Shown here piece by piece: positions 1-5,870 of a DNA stretch of 6,068 nucleotides. This DNA comes from RGIG5612 sp964579345 (GTDB lineage: Bacteria > Bacillota > Clostridia > Lachnospirales > Lachnospiraceae), in assembly GCA_964579345.1 (NCBI GenBank), contig CAZOHB010000162.1, positions 1 through 6,068 of the forward strand, written 5' to 3'. The notes beneath the pieces were generated by a model that ran no database searches, had not been told where the DNA came from, and saw only the letters and a program-made list of their open reading frames with translations. Both the position numbers and the translations under genes were made by a program. Every line of letters starts with the position of its first letter. Within the stretch, counting starts at the first letter, position 1.

Positions 1-1241
1 ATACCATAATCATCGTCGTTCCGGAAGAATCCATCGGTCTTCAATATATCAAAAAGAAATACTATCTTCCTTTAAAAGTATGTGTCGAGGAAGTGGTCGG
101 TGAACCCTTTGAAATCGAGTTCGTTCTCCCGGACCAGCTGAAAGAGCGGATTCATCTCTCCTCCCTGCAGGATTCGAGTGAGCAGATGGATATTTATGAA
201 AAGGCCGGACTGAATCCGAAATATACCTTTTCCTCTTTCGTTGTCGGTGAAAATAACAATCTTGCCCATGCAGCTGCTCTGGCAGTTGCGGAATCTCCTG
301 CAGAAATCTACAATCCGCTCTTTATCTACGGCGGTGTAGGTCTTGGTAAAACACACCTGATGCAGGCGATCGCGCATTTTATTTTACAGAAAGACCCTAC
401 GATGCGGGTCCTTTATATCACAAGTGAAACCTTTACCAACGAGATCATCGATGCGATCCGCGCAAGCAGCGACAACCCGATGGCAAATACCTTATTCCGC
501 GAGAAGTACCGGAACGTTGATGTCCTTTTGATCGACGATATCCAGTTCATCAGCGGAAAAGCAAGTACGCAGCAGGAATTTTTCCATACCTTCAACACGC
601 TGTACGGCAACAAAAAGCAGATCATTATCTCGTCTGACAAACCGCCGAAAGATATCGATAACCTGGAAGAGCGCTTATGCTCCCGTTTCTTATGGGGTCT
701 TCCGGTCGATATCCAGTCTCCGAACTACGAGACCCGTGTTGCGATCTTAAAGAAAAAGATTGAACTCGAAAACGCTCCTTCCATCCCGGAAGACGTCATC
801 GACTATATTGCTGCAAATGTCAGCTCCAATATCCGTGAACTTGAAGGCGCCCTGACGAAGATCGTCGCTTATTCCAAGCTGACATCTTCCCCGATCACAC
901 TTTCCTTTGCAGAAAGTGTCCTTCAGGACCTTTTTGATGAAGCTCAAAAGGAAATTACCCCGGATATGATCATTAAAATCGTTGCCGAACACTTCAATGT
1001 TTCGGTTTCCGATATTATTTCCAAGAAAAAAAGCCAGGAGATCGTCTATCCCCGTCAGCTGATCATGTATCTCTGCCGCTCCCTGACAGACGTTGCGCTG
1101 TCTCTGATCGGCAAAAAGCTCGGCAACCGGGACCATACCACGATCATCTACGGCTACGAAAAAATACAGAAAGAGCTGGAGAAAAATGAAAAATTAAGAA
1201 GCGACGTTGAGATTCTGAAAAAGAAGATCATTCCTTCTTAA
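1..1241 (+). CDS. dnaA: Chromosomal replication initiator protein DnaA, 5'-truncated by the window edge
   Basis: DnaA is the AAA+ ATPase that binds DnaA boxes at oriC, oligomerises and melts the origin. The frame is open to the left edge (first full codon at base 3), and its first residues (TIIIVVPEESIGLQYIKKKY) fit the end of DnaA domain I, so the GTG at 93 is not the start; roughly 40 N-terminal residues are probably missing. 412 residues are visible. The domain II linker is short, about 24 residues (138-209). Domain III starts at NPKYTF (213-230) and has Walker A GGVGLGKT (330-353), Walker B VDVLLIDDI (516-542), sensor I IIISSD (from 621), the arginine-finger segment RLCSRF (672-689) and sensor II NIRELEG (828-848). 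Domain IV carries the DNA-binding signature RDHTT (1128-1142). The position before the finger, usually Arg or Lys, is Cys, while both flanking arginines are kept. Domain order and motifs make the call secure. The gene is followed by the origin-like spacer and dnaN. Confidence 0.97.
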   Translation, partial: TIIIVVPEESIGLQYIKKKYYLPLKVCVEEVVGEPFEIEFVLPDQLKERIHLSSLQDSSEQMDIYEKAGLNPKYTFSSFVVGENNNLAHAAALAVAESPAEIYNPLFIYGGVGLGKTHLMQAIAHFILQKDPTMRVLYITSETFTNEIIDAIRASSDNPMANTLFREKYRNVDVLLIDDIQFISGKASTQQEFFHTFNTLYGNKKQIIISSDKPPKDIDNLEERLCSRFLWGLPVDIQSPNYETRVAILKKKIELENAPSIPEDVIDYIAANVSSNIRELEGALTKIVAYSKLTSSPITLSFAESVLQDLFDEAQKEITPDMIIKIVAEHFNVSVSDIISKKKSQEIVYPRQLIMYLCRSLTDVALSLIGKKLGNRDHTTIIYGYEKIQKELEKNEKLRSDVEILKKKIIPS

Positions 1242-1275
1242 ATTGCACACCCTGTTCACGAATCAACCTTTTATT

Positions 1276-1284
1276 TGTGAATAA
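1276..1284 (-). promoter_or_regulatory. DnaA box, full consensus match
   Basis: On the minus strand this reads TTATTCACA, a full match to the relaxed DnaA-box consensus TTATNCACA and one base from the strong box TTATCCACA. It lies 35 nt after the dnaA stop codon and is the best box in the window. It also sits in a small inverted repeat (TTATT, 4 nt, AATAA at 1271-1284). Binding is inferred from sequence alone. Confidence 0.65.
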
Positions 1285-1333
1285 CCCGTTGATAAAAAGT
1301 AAGAAAAATGGAATACAGTTTCAGGAGTCTGTT

Positions 1334-1342
1334 TCATTCACA
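1334..1342 (+). promoter_or_regulatory. DnaA-box-like site, one mismatch
   Basis: The plus strand reads TCATTCACA, which differs from TTATNCACA only at the second base. It is in opposite orientation to the box at 1276-1284. On its own it would be weak evidence; the setting between dnaA and dnaN makes it a reasonable low-affinity site. Confidence 0.45.
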
Positions 1343-1399
1343 ATCCATCCGATACTCTTCAACCGAAGATTTCACATCCGGATTGCCTGATTTTTCAAG

Positions 1400-1416
1400 G
1401 AAAACCTGAGGTTTTC
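1400..1416. repeat. Short perfect inverted repeat (7-bp stem, 3-nt loop)
   Basis: GAAAACC (1400-1406) and GGTTTTC (1410-1416) are exact reverse complements around TGA. No T-run follows on the plus strand, so it is not a convincing intrinsic terminator for dnaA. The right arm is also part of an imperfect direct repeat: CCTGA followed by TTTTCA occurs at 1386-1397 and again at 1405-1417 with two extra G's. Role unknown; a hairpin in the leader or a structural element of the origin are both possible. Confidence 0.4.
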
Positions 1417-1419
1417 ACA
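1411..1419 (+). promoter_or_regulatory. DnaA-box-like site beside the AT-rich segment
   Basis: The plus strand reads GTTTTCACA. Against the broader consensus TTWTNCACA it has one mismatch, at the first base. It overlaps the right arm of the hairpin at 1400-1416. It is the last box-like site before the AT-rich stretch, on the same strand, which is where a box that positions DnaA for strand opening would be expected. Confidence 0.4.
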
Positions 1420-1431
1420 AACTCACACAGA

Positions 1432-1468
1432 CTAATATTACGACGGGTAATCAATATATATATATTTA
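1432..1468 (+). other. Candidate DNA unwinding element (AT-rich)
   Basis: The right part of this stretch (1453-1468) is made only of A and T and includes a 14-nt perfect palindrome of alternating AT at 1453-1466; TAATATTA at 1433-1440 is another palindrome. The left end reads CTA-ATA-TTA in triplets from 1432, 12 nt after the box-like site at 1411-1419. Firmicute origins place DnaA boxes, a short spacer, DnaA-trios (CTA-like on this strand) and then AT-rich DNA in this order. Two of the three triplets fit the trio pattern, so the trio reading is weak; low melting stability of the AT run is clear from the sequence. Confidence 0.45.
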
Positions 1469-1474
1469 TCCTCA
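1466..1474 (+). promoter_or_regulatory. DnaA-box-like site, one mismatch, next to the dnaN start
   Basis: The plus strand reads TTATCCTCA, one base (position 7) from the strong box TTATCCACA. It directly follows the AT palindrome and lies 27 nt before the dnaN start. The mismatch falls in the normally well kept CACA core, so binding may be weak. Confidence 0.35.
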
Positions 1475-1484
1475 GCGATCTTTG

Positions 1485-1491
1485 AAAGGAG
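1485..1491 (+). promoter_or_regulatory. Ribosome binding site of dnaN
   Basis: AAAGGAG is a near-ideal Shine-Dalgarno sequence, separated by 10 nt from the ATG at 1502. It fixes the dnaN start and is the strongest such site around the dnaN to recF genes. Confidence 0.85.
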
Positions 1492-1501
1492 AATTACACA
1501 C

Positions 1502-2602
1502 ATGAAAATCACATGCTCAAAAGCGGATCTGGTCAACGGCATCAATATTGCCCTGCGGGCGGTCCCCGGGAAAACGACGCTGCCGATCCTGGAGTCATTT
1601 CTGATCGATGCAACCGGAGATATCCGCATCATCACAAATGATAATGACATGGGAATTGAAACCTGTATTGAAGGAAAAATTGAAAGCCCGGGAAAGATTG
1701 CGATCAATGCCCGGATCTTCAGCGAGATCATCCGCAAAATGCCGGAAAATCTTGTGACGATCGATACAAGTTCCAATTATAAAGTCAAGGTCACATGTGA
1801 GGATTCTGAATTTGTCCTGAACGGAAACAATCCGAATGAATTTCCGGAGCTTCCGCAGACCACAACCGAAAACAAGATCACGATGTCTCAGTTTACATTA
1901 AAGGAACTGATCCGTCAGACGATCTTCTCTATCGCACAGAACGATGCCAATGCGATCATGCGGGGCGAGCTGTTTGAGATCAACGGAAAGACGATCAAGA
2001 TCGTTTCCCTCGACAGCCACCGTATCTCCATCCGCAGGGAAGAGCTTGCGATGGAATATGAGCCATGCAAGGTGATCGTTCCGGGCAAAACATTAAATGA
2101 GATCAGCAGGATCATCAGTTCCGAAAAAGAGGATCTGGTTGATATTACCTTTGATAAGAAGTTTATTAAATTCGCATTTGCAAAGACGGTCGTTGTCTCC
2201 CGGTTGATTGAAGGCGAATACTTCGATGTTGAGCGGATGATCTCAAATGATTATGAAACCTCGATCCGCGTGAACCGGAAAGATTTTTATGACAGCTTAG
2301 ACCGTGCGTTTACATTGACGAGAGAAGGCGAGAAGAAACCGGTCATCCTGGATATCCGGGACGGCGAGATGAATCTCGACATTTCTTCCTCCGTCGGATC
2401 GATGAACAGCCATCTGTACATCAACAAAGAGGGCAAGGATCTTGTGATCGGCTTCAACCCGCGTTTCTTTATTGAGGCGCTGAAGGTCATCGATGATGAG
2501 GAAATCTCGATCTACTTTGTAAACTCCAATGCACCTTGCTTTATTAAGAACGCGGAGGGCGATTATTCCTACATCATCCTTCCGGTCAATATTAATCGAT
2601 AG
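1502..2602 (+). CDS. dnaN: DNA polymerase III beta subunit (sliding clamp)
   Basis: DnaN forms a ring-shaped dimer around DNA that tethers the replicative polymerase and recruits many repair and replication proteins through its hydrophobic pocket. The 366-residue product matches the usual clamp length and should fold as three similar domains of about 120 residues each. Recognisable family segments are the N-terminal MKITCSKADLVNGI, the stretch VPGKTTLPILESFLIDA near residues 21-37, NGNNPNEFPELP near 107-118, and the C-terminal end YIILPVNINR, which contributes to the protein-binding pocket. The ATG is set by the AAAGGAG at 1485-1491 and by the family's MKI-type N-terminus. It stands after the origin-like spacer and heads the tightly packed dnaN to gyrA run; the next gene starts only 2 nt after its stop. 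Nothing looks broken or unusual. Confidence 0.97.
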   Translation: MKITCSKADLVNGINIALRAVPGKTTLPILESFLIDATGDIRIITNDNDMGIETCIEGKIESPGKIAINARIFSEIIRKMPENLVTIDTSSNYKVKVTCEDSEFVLNGNNPNEFPELPQTTTENKITMSQFTLKELIRQTIFSIAQNDANAIMRGELFEINGKTIKIVSLDSHRISIRREELAMEYEPCKVIVPGKTLNEISRIISSEKEDLVDITFDKKFIKFAFAKTVVVSRLIEGEYFDVERMISNDYETSIRVNRKDFYDSLDRAFTLTREGEKKPVILDIRDGEMNLDISSSVGSMNSHLYINKEGKDLVIGFNPRFFIEALKVIDDEEISIYFVNSNAPCFIKNAEGDYSYIILPVNINR

Positions 2603-2604
2603 TT

Positions 2605-2814
2605 ATGGAAAAGATATTCTTAAGAGACGAATACATCAAACTCGGACAGGCGTTGAAAGCAGCCGGTCTGGTCGGCAGCGGCGTGGATGCCAAGATGGTG
2701 ATCGCGGACGGACTGGTAAAAGTGAACGGCGAAGTTGAATATCAGCGAGGAAAGAAATTAAGAAACGGAGACTGCGTAGAATTTAACGGAGAGTCGATCC
2801 TTATATGCGAATAA
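2605..2814 (+). CDS. S4-domain RNA-binding protein, YaaA/RlbA type
   Basis: This small basic protein of 69 residues is almost entirely one S4 RNA-binding domain (about residues 8-60). The typical S4 pattern is visible: KLGQALKAAGLVGSG, then DAKMVIADGLVKVNGEV, then the basic turn RGKKLRNGDCVEF. Its length and place between dnaN and recF match B. subtilis YaaA (RlbA), which has been linked to large ribosomal subunit assembly; that role is carried over from the family, not shown here. It starts 2 nt after the dnaN stop, and I see no Shine-Dalgarno sequence in the preceding 20 nt, so its translation probably depends on ribosomes finishing dnaN. Its last 10 nt overlap recF, suggesting coupling onward as well. 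The start is supported by the family length and by the position of the S4 fold. Confidence 0.92.
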   Translation: MEKIFLRDEYIKLGQALKAAGLVGSGVDAKMVIADGLVKVNGEVEYQRGKKLRNGDCVEFNGESILICE

Positions 2815-3899
2815 AAACGCTGGAACTGGAAAATTACAGAAATTATGAACATCTGTCTGTGCAGTTTGATCCGGGTGTTAACATTATCTACGGACAGAAT
2901 GCACAGGGGAAGACAAACATCCTGGAAAGTGTATACATGTGCGGGCTAGGAAAGAGCCACAGAGGCAGCAAGGAAAAGGAGCTGATCCGCCTCGGCTGCC
3001 AGGAGGCACATATCAAAGGTGAGTTTGAGGATGATGATGTTTCGCAGCGGATCGATATTCACTTAAAAAAATCCGGCGGCAAGGGCATTGCCGTCAACCG
3101 GATTCCGATCCGAAAAATCAGTGAACTGTACGGAAAAGTCAGTATCGTTATTTTTTCTCCGGAAGATCTCGAACTGATCAAGCGGGGACCTGCCGTCAGA
3201 AGAAACTTTATCAATCAGGAATTGTGCCAGATCGACCCGATCTATGTCGAGGATCTGATCACCTATTCCAAAATCATCAGACAGAGACATGAACTCTTAA
3301 AAGAGATGGATTCAAATCCGAAGATGCCGGAAGAGTTGAATGAAACTTTGGATATATGGGATCTTCAGCTTGTTCATTACGGCACAAAAGTGATCGAACG
3401 GCGGCGGAAATTTATTGAAGAGCTCAATTCCTGCATTTTTGACATCCACTATGATCTGACGGAAGGAAAGGAAAAACTGCAGCTGGTGTACGAGCCTTCG
3501 GTGACGGAAGAGAACTTTTATGAAGAACTTCTGAAGCACCGGGAAAAGGATAAAATCTACAAGCAGACCTCCGTCGGTCCGCACAGGGATGACCTCTGCT
3601 TTTTCGAGCAGGAGAAAGATTTAAAAATCTTCGGCAGTCAGGGCCAGCAAAGAACCAGCGTCCTTTCGCTGAAACTGGCGGAGATCCGGATGATGGAGCA
3701 GAAAAAAAGAGAGAAGCCGATCCTGCTTTTGGACGATGTCCTTTCGGAGCTGGACCGGAACCGCCAGATGAAGCTGTTAAACGGCATGGGCGATACCCAG
3801 ACGATCATCACCTGTACGGGACTGGACGAGTTTATTGAAGAGAAAATTGGCAGCGCAAAGAAATTTTACATCAAAGACGCTGCAATCATTGAAACATAA
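2805..3899 (+). CDS. recF: DNA replication and repair protein RecF
   Basis: RecF is an ATP-binding, SMC-like protein that, with RecO and RecR, helps load RecA onto gapped DNA at stalled forks and during recombinational repair. The 364-residue length is normal for the family. Visible are the N-terminal strand-turn MRIKTLELENYRNYEHL, Walker A GQNAQGKT (residues 30-37), the RecF segment SVGPHRDDL (256-264), the ABC-type signature GSQGQQR (277-283) and Walker B ILLLDDVLSELD (306-317), whose D310/D311 region binds Mg-ATP. All catalytic motifs are intact. The ATG lies inside the end of the S4 gene (10-nt overlap), with GGAGAG at 2788-2793 as a plausible ribosome site, 11 nt upstream. The stop is followed 12 nt later by gyrB, with no remB gene between them as B. 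subtilis has. Confidence 0.97.
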   Translation: MRIKTLELENYRNYEHLSVQFDPGVNIIYGQNAQGKTNILESVYMCGLGKSHRGSKEKELIRLGCQEAHIKGEFEDDDVSQRIDIHLKKSGGKGIAVNRIPIRKISELYGKVSIVIFSPEDLELIKRGPAVRRNFINQELCQIDPIYVEDLITYSKIIRQRHELLKEMDSNPKMPEELNETLDIWDLQLVHYGTKVIERRRKFIEELNSCIFDIHYDLTEGKEKLQLVYEPSVTEENFYEELLKHREKDKIYKQTSVGPHRDDLCFFEQEKDLKIFGSQGQQRTSVLSLKLAEIRMMEQKKREKPILLLDDVLSELDRNRQMKLLNGMGDTQTIITCTGLDEFIEEKIGSAKKFYIKDAAIIET

Positions 3900-3911
3900 A
3901 GAGGATGAAGC

Positions 3912-5858
3912 ATGGCAGAAAACAAGGATTTAAGAGACACAGAAGTTACGGAAGAATACGGCGCGGATAATATCCAGGTGCTCGAAGGACTCGAAGCGGT
4001 CCGGAAGCGCCCGGGTATGTATATCGGCAGTATCTCTTCGAGAGGTCTTCACCATCTGGTTTATGAGATCGTAGACAATGCGGTGGATGAGGCCCTGGCA
4101 GGATATTGCACGGAGATCACCGTAACGATCAACCCGGACGATTCCATTACCGTTGTCGATAACGGACGTGGTATTCCGACCGGTATCAACCATAAAGAAG
4201 GCGTTTCCGCTGTTGAGCTGGTATTTACCAAGCTGCATGCGGGCGGAAAATTCGGCGGCGGAGGTTACAAAGTTTCCGGCGGACTTCATGGTGTCGGCGC
4301 TTCGGTTGTAAACGCGCTGTCCGAACATCTGGAAGTTACAATCTATCGTGAAGGAAAGATCCACCACCAGGAATATTCAAGAGGACATGCGAAGCATGAG
4401 CTTCAGATCCTCGGTGAATGCCCGATCGATAAGACCGGTTCGACGATCACCTTCCTTCCGGATAAGGAAATCTTCGAAGAGACGGTTTATGATTTCAAGA
4501 TCCTGCAGAACAGACTGCGGGAAATGGCCTTCCTGACAAAGGGTCTGAAGATCAATCTGGTCGACACCCGCGAAGGAAAAGAGCAGGAGAAGACCTTCCA
4601 TTACGAAGGCGGTATCAAGGAGTTCGTTGCCTATATCAACCGCACGGCTTCTCCGCTGTATGACGATATCCTGTATTTCGAGGGTAGCAAAAACAATGTC
4701 GCCGTAGAAGTGGCGATGCAGCATAACGATGGATATAACGAAGGTGTCTACACCTTTGTCAATAATATCAACACACCGGAAGGCGGAACCCATCTCGAAG
4801 GATTAAAGAGAGCGCTGACCCGTGTGTTCAATGACTATGCGCGAAATAATAAAATCTTAAAAGAAAAAGAATCGAATCTTTCCGGTGAAGACATCCGCGA
4901 GGGCTTAAGCGCGATCGTTTCTGTTAAAGTCGAAGACCCGCAGTTTGAGGGACAGACAAAACAGAAACTTGGAAACAGCGAAGCAAGAGCGGCGGTCGAG
5001 TCGGTCGTCAGTGAGCAGCTGACTTATTATCTGGAGCAGAATCCGCAGGTCGCAAAGACGATTTGTGAAAAATCCCTGCTTGCACAGCGTGCAAGGGATG
5101 CTGCAAGAAAAGCAAGAGAAGCGACCCGTAAGAGTCCTCTTGCCGGCGGCGGACTTCCGGGAAAACTGGCGGACTGCTCGGATAAGAATCCGGAAAACTG
5201 CGAAATCTTTATCGTCGAGGGTGATTCCGCAGGCGGCAGCGCAAAGAAGGCAAGGATCCGTAAGACCCAGGCCATCCTTCCGCTGCGTGGAAAGATCCTG
5301 AATGTCGAAAAGGCAAGACTGGACCGTATCTTGGGAAATGCCGAGATCCGTACGATGATCACTGCTTTCGGTACGGGCATCCATGAAGATTTCGATATCT
5401 CCAAACTCCGCTACCATAAGATCATCATCATGACCGATGCGGACGTCGACGGCGCGCATATCGCAACCCTTCTTCTGACCTTCTTCTACCGGTTCATGCC
5501 GGAGCTGATCAAAGAAGGACATGTTTATCTTGCAAAACCGCCGCTGTATCAGGTCACGAGAAATAAAAAACAGTATTATGCGTACAGCGATGCAGAGCTG
5601 AACAGCATCCTCGAAGAGATCGGAAGAGACAATCAGAACAAGATCCAGCGTTACAAAGGTCTTGGTGAGATGGATGCGAGCCAGCTTTGGGAGACGACAA
5701 TGGATCCGCAGACACGTATCCTTTCCAAGGTCGTGATCGATGAGGAAAATCCGCAGGATCTGGACGTTACCTTTACCACACTGATGGGTGACGAAGTCGA
5801 ACCGCGGCGTGAATTTATTGAAACCAATGCGAAATACGCAACGAACATAGACATTTAA
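3912..5858 (+). CDS. gyrB: DNA gyrase subunit B
   Basis: GyrB supplies the ATPase and part of the DNA cleavage site of gyrase, the type IIA topoisomerase that introduces negative supercoils. The 648-residue product has the short Gram-positive form without the insertion found in E. coli GyrB. The GHKL ATPase domain shows the catalytic E52 in YEIVDNAVDEALAG, DNGRGIP (83-89) and GGLHGVGASVVNALS (123-137). The transducer domain has QTK with K350, expected to touch the ATP phosphate. The Toprim domain has VEGDSAGG (435-442) with metal-binding E436, and MTDADVDG (507-514) with D509 and D511; the tail has IQRYKGLGEMD (578-588). The loop after the first Toprim motif reads KKARIRKTQ, unlike the KQGRNRKNQ of E. 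coli, probably lineage variation. ParE is a less likely alternative given the gyrA directly downstream. An AGAGG at 3900-3904 supports the start. Confidence 0.96.
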   Translation: MAENKDLRDTEVTEEYGADNIQVLEGLEAVRKRPGMYIGSISSRGLHHLVYEIVDNAVDEALAGYCTEITVTINPDDSITVVDNGRGIPTGINHKEGVSAVELVFTKLHAGGKFGGGGYKVSGGLHGVGASVVNALSEHLEVTIYREGKIHHQEYSRGHAKHELQILGECPIDKTGSTITFLPDKEIFEETVYDFKILQNRLREMAFLTKGLKINLVDTREGKEQEKTFHYEGGIKEFVAYINRTASPLYDDILYFEGSKNNVAVEVAMQHNDGYNEGVYTFVNNINTPEGGTHLEGLKRALTRVFNDYARNNKILKEKESNLSGEDIREGLSAIVSVKVEDPQFEGQTKQKLGNSEARAAVESVVSEQLTYYLEQNPQVAKTICEKSLLAQRARDAARKAREATRKSPLAGGGLPGKLADCSDKNPENCEIFIVEGDSAGGSAKKARIRKTQAILPLRGKILNVEKARLDRILGNAEIRTMITAFGTGIHEDFDISKLRYHKIIIMTDADVDGAHIATLLLTFFYRFMPELIKEGHVYLAKPPLYQVTRNKKQYYAYSDAELNSILEEIGRDNQNKIQRYKGLGEMDASQLWETTMDPQTRILSKVVIDEENPQDLDVTFTTLMGDEVEPRREFIETNAKYATNIDI

Positions 5859-5870
5859 AAGGGGAACTGA

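Larger units (their letters stand above)
1242..1501. other. dnaA-dnaN intergenic region, probable part of oriC and dnaN leader
   Basis: This is the only gap over 100 nt in the window, and no plausible protein-coding frame fills it. It contains one full match to the DnaA-box consensus TTATNCACA (minus strand, 1276-1284), three near matches on the plus strand, a stretch rich in A and T with the palindrome at 1453-1466, and a 7-bp hairpin at 1400-1416. In Bacillus subtilis and many other Firmicutes the unwinding site of the origin lies exactly here, between dnaA and dnaN. Position and content together support an oriC assignment. That it is the functional origin, and whether a second box cluster lies upstream of dnaA outside the window, is inference. 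The region must also carry the leader, and perhaps a promoter, for dnaN; no strong sigma-A promoter stands out. Confidence 0.7.

Noticed and set aside
93..95. GTG as the start of dnaA
   Set aside because: The frame stays open to the window edge and the upstream residues fit DnaA domain I; the GAGG before it is only 2 nt away, too close to act as a ribosome site.
1217..1242. AAGAAG/CTTCTT inverted repeat at the end of dnaA as a terminator
   Set aside because: Weak A-T-rich 6-bp stem and no T-run afterwards.
1289..1319. Possible sigma-A promoter TTGATA, 19 nt, TACAGT
   Set aside because: The -35 is good but the -10 matches only 4 of 6 and the spacing is long; too weak to annotate.
1414..1466. 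Other promoter-like pairs: TTCACA, 16 nt, TATTAC (1414-1441), and TATATT at 1461-1466
   Set aside because: The first has a poor -10 and overlaps a DnaA-like box; the second lacks any acceptable -35 (TTACGA). AT-rich origin DNA gives such matches by chance.
1438..1776. Minus-strand frame across the dnaN leader and start
   Set aside because: Antisense to dnaN and running through the AT-rich origin segment; its tail is an encoded AT repeat.
2529..2738. Plus-strand frame spanning the dnaN end and the S4 gene
   Set aside because: Out of frame with two recognised genes; arginine- and serine-rich low-complexity product without homology I can recognise.
3930..4793. Two minus-strand frames opposite the gyrB ATPase domain
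   Set aside because: Antisense shadows of a well conserved coding region, with no recognisable motifs.
5065..5073. TGTGAAAAA (TTTTTCACA on the minus strand) inside gyrB as a DnaA box
   Set aside because: A single relaxed-consensus match inside a conserved coding sequence, far from the origin segment; expected by chance.
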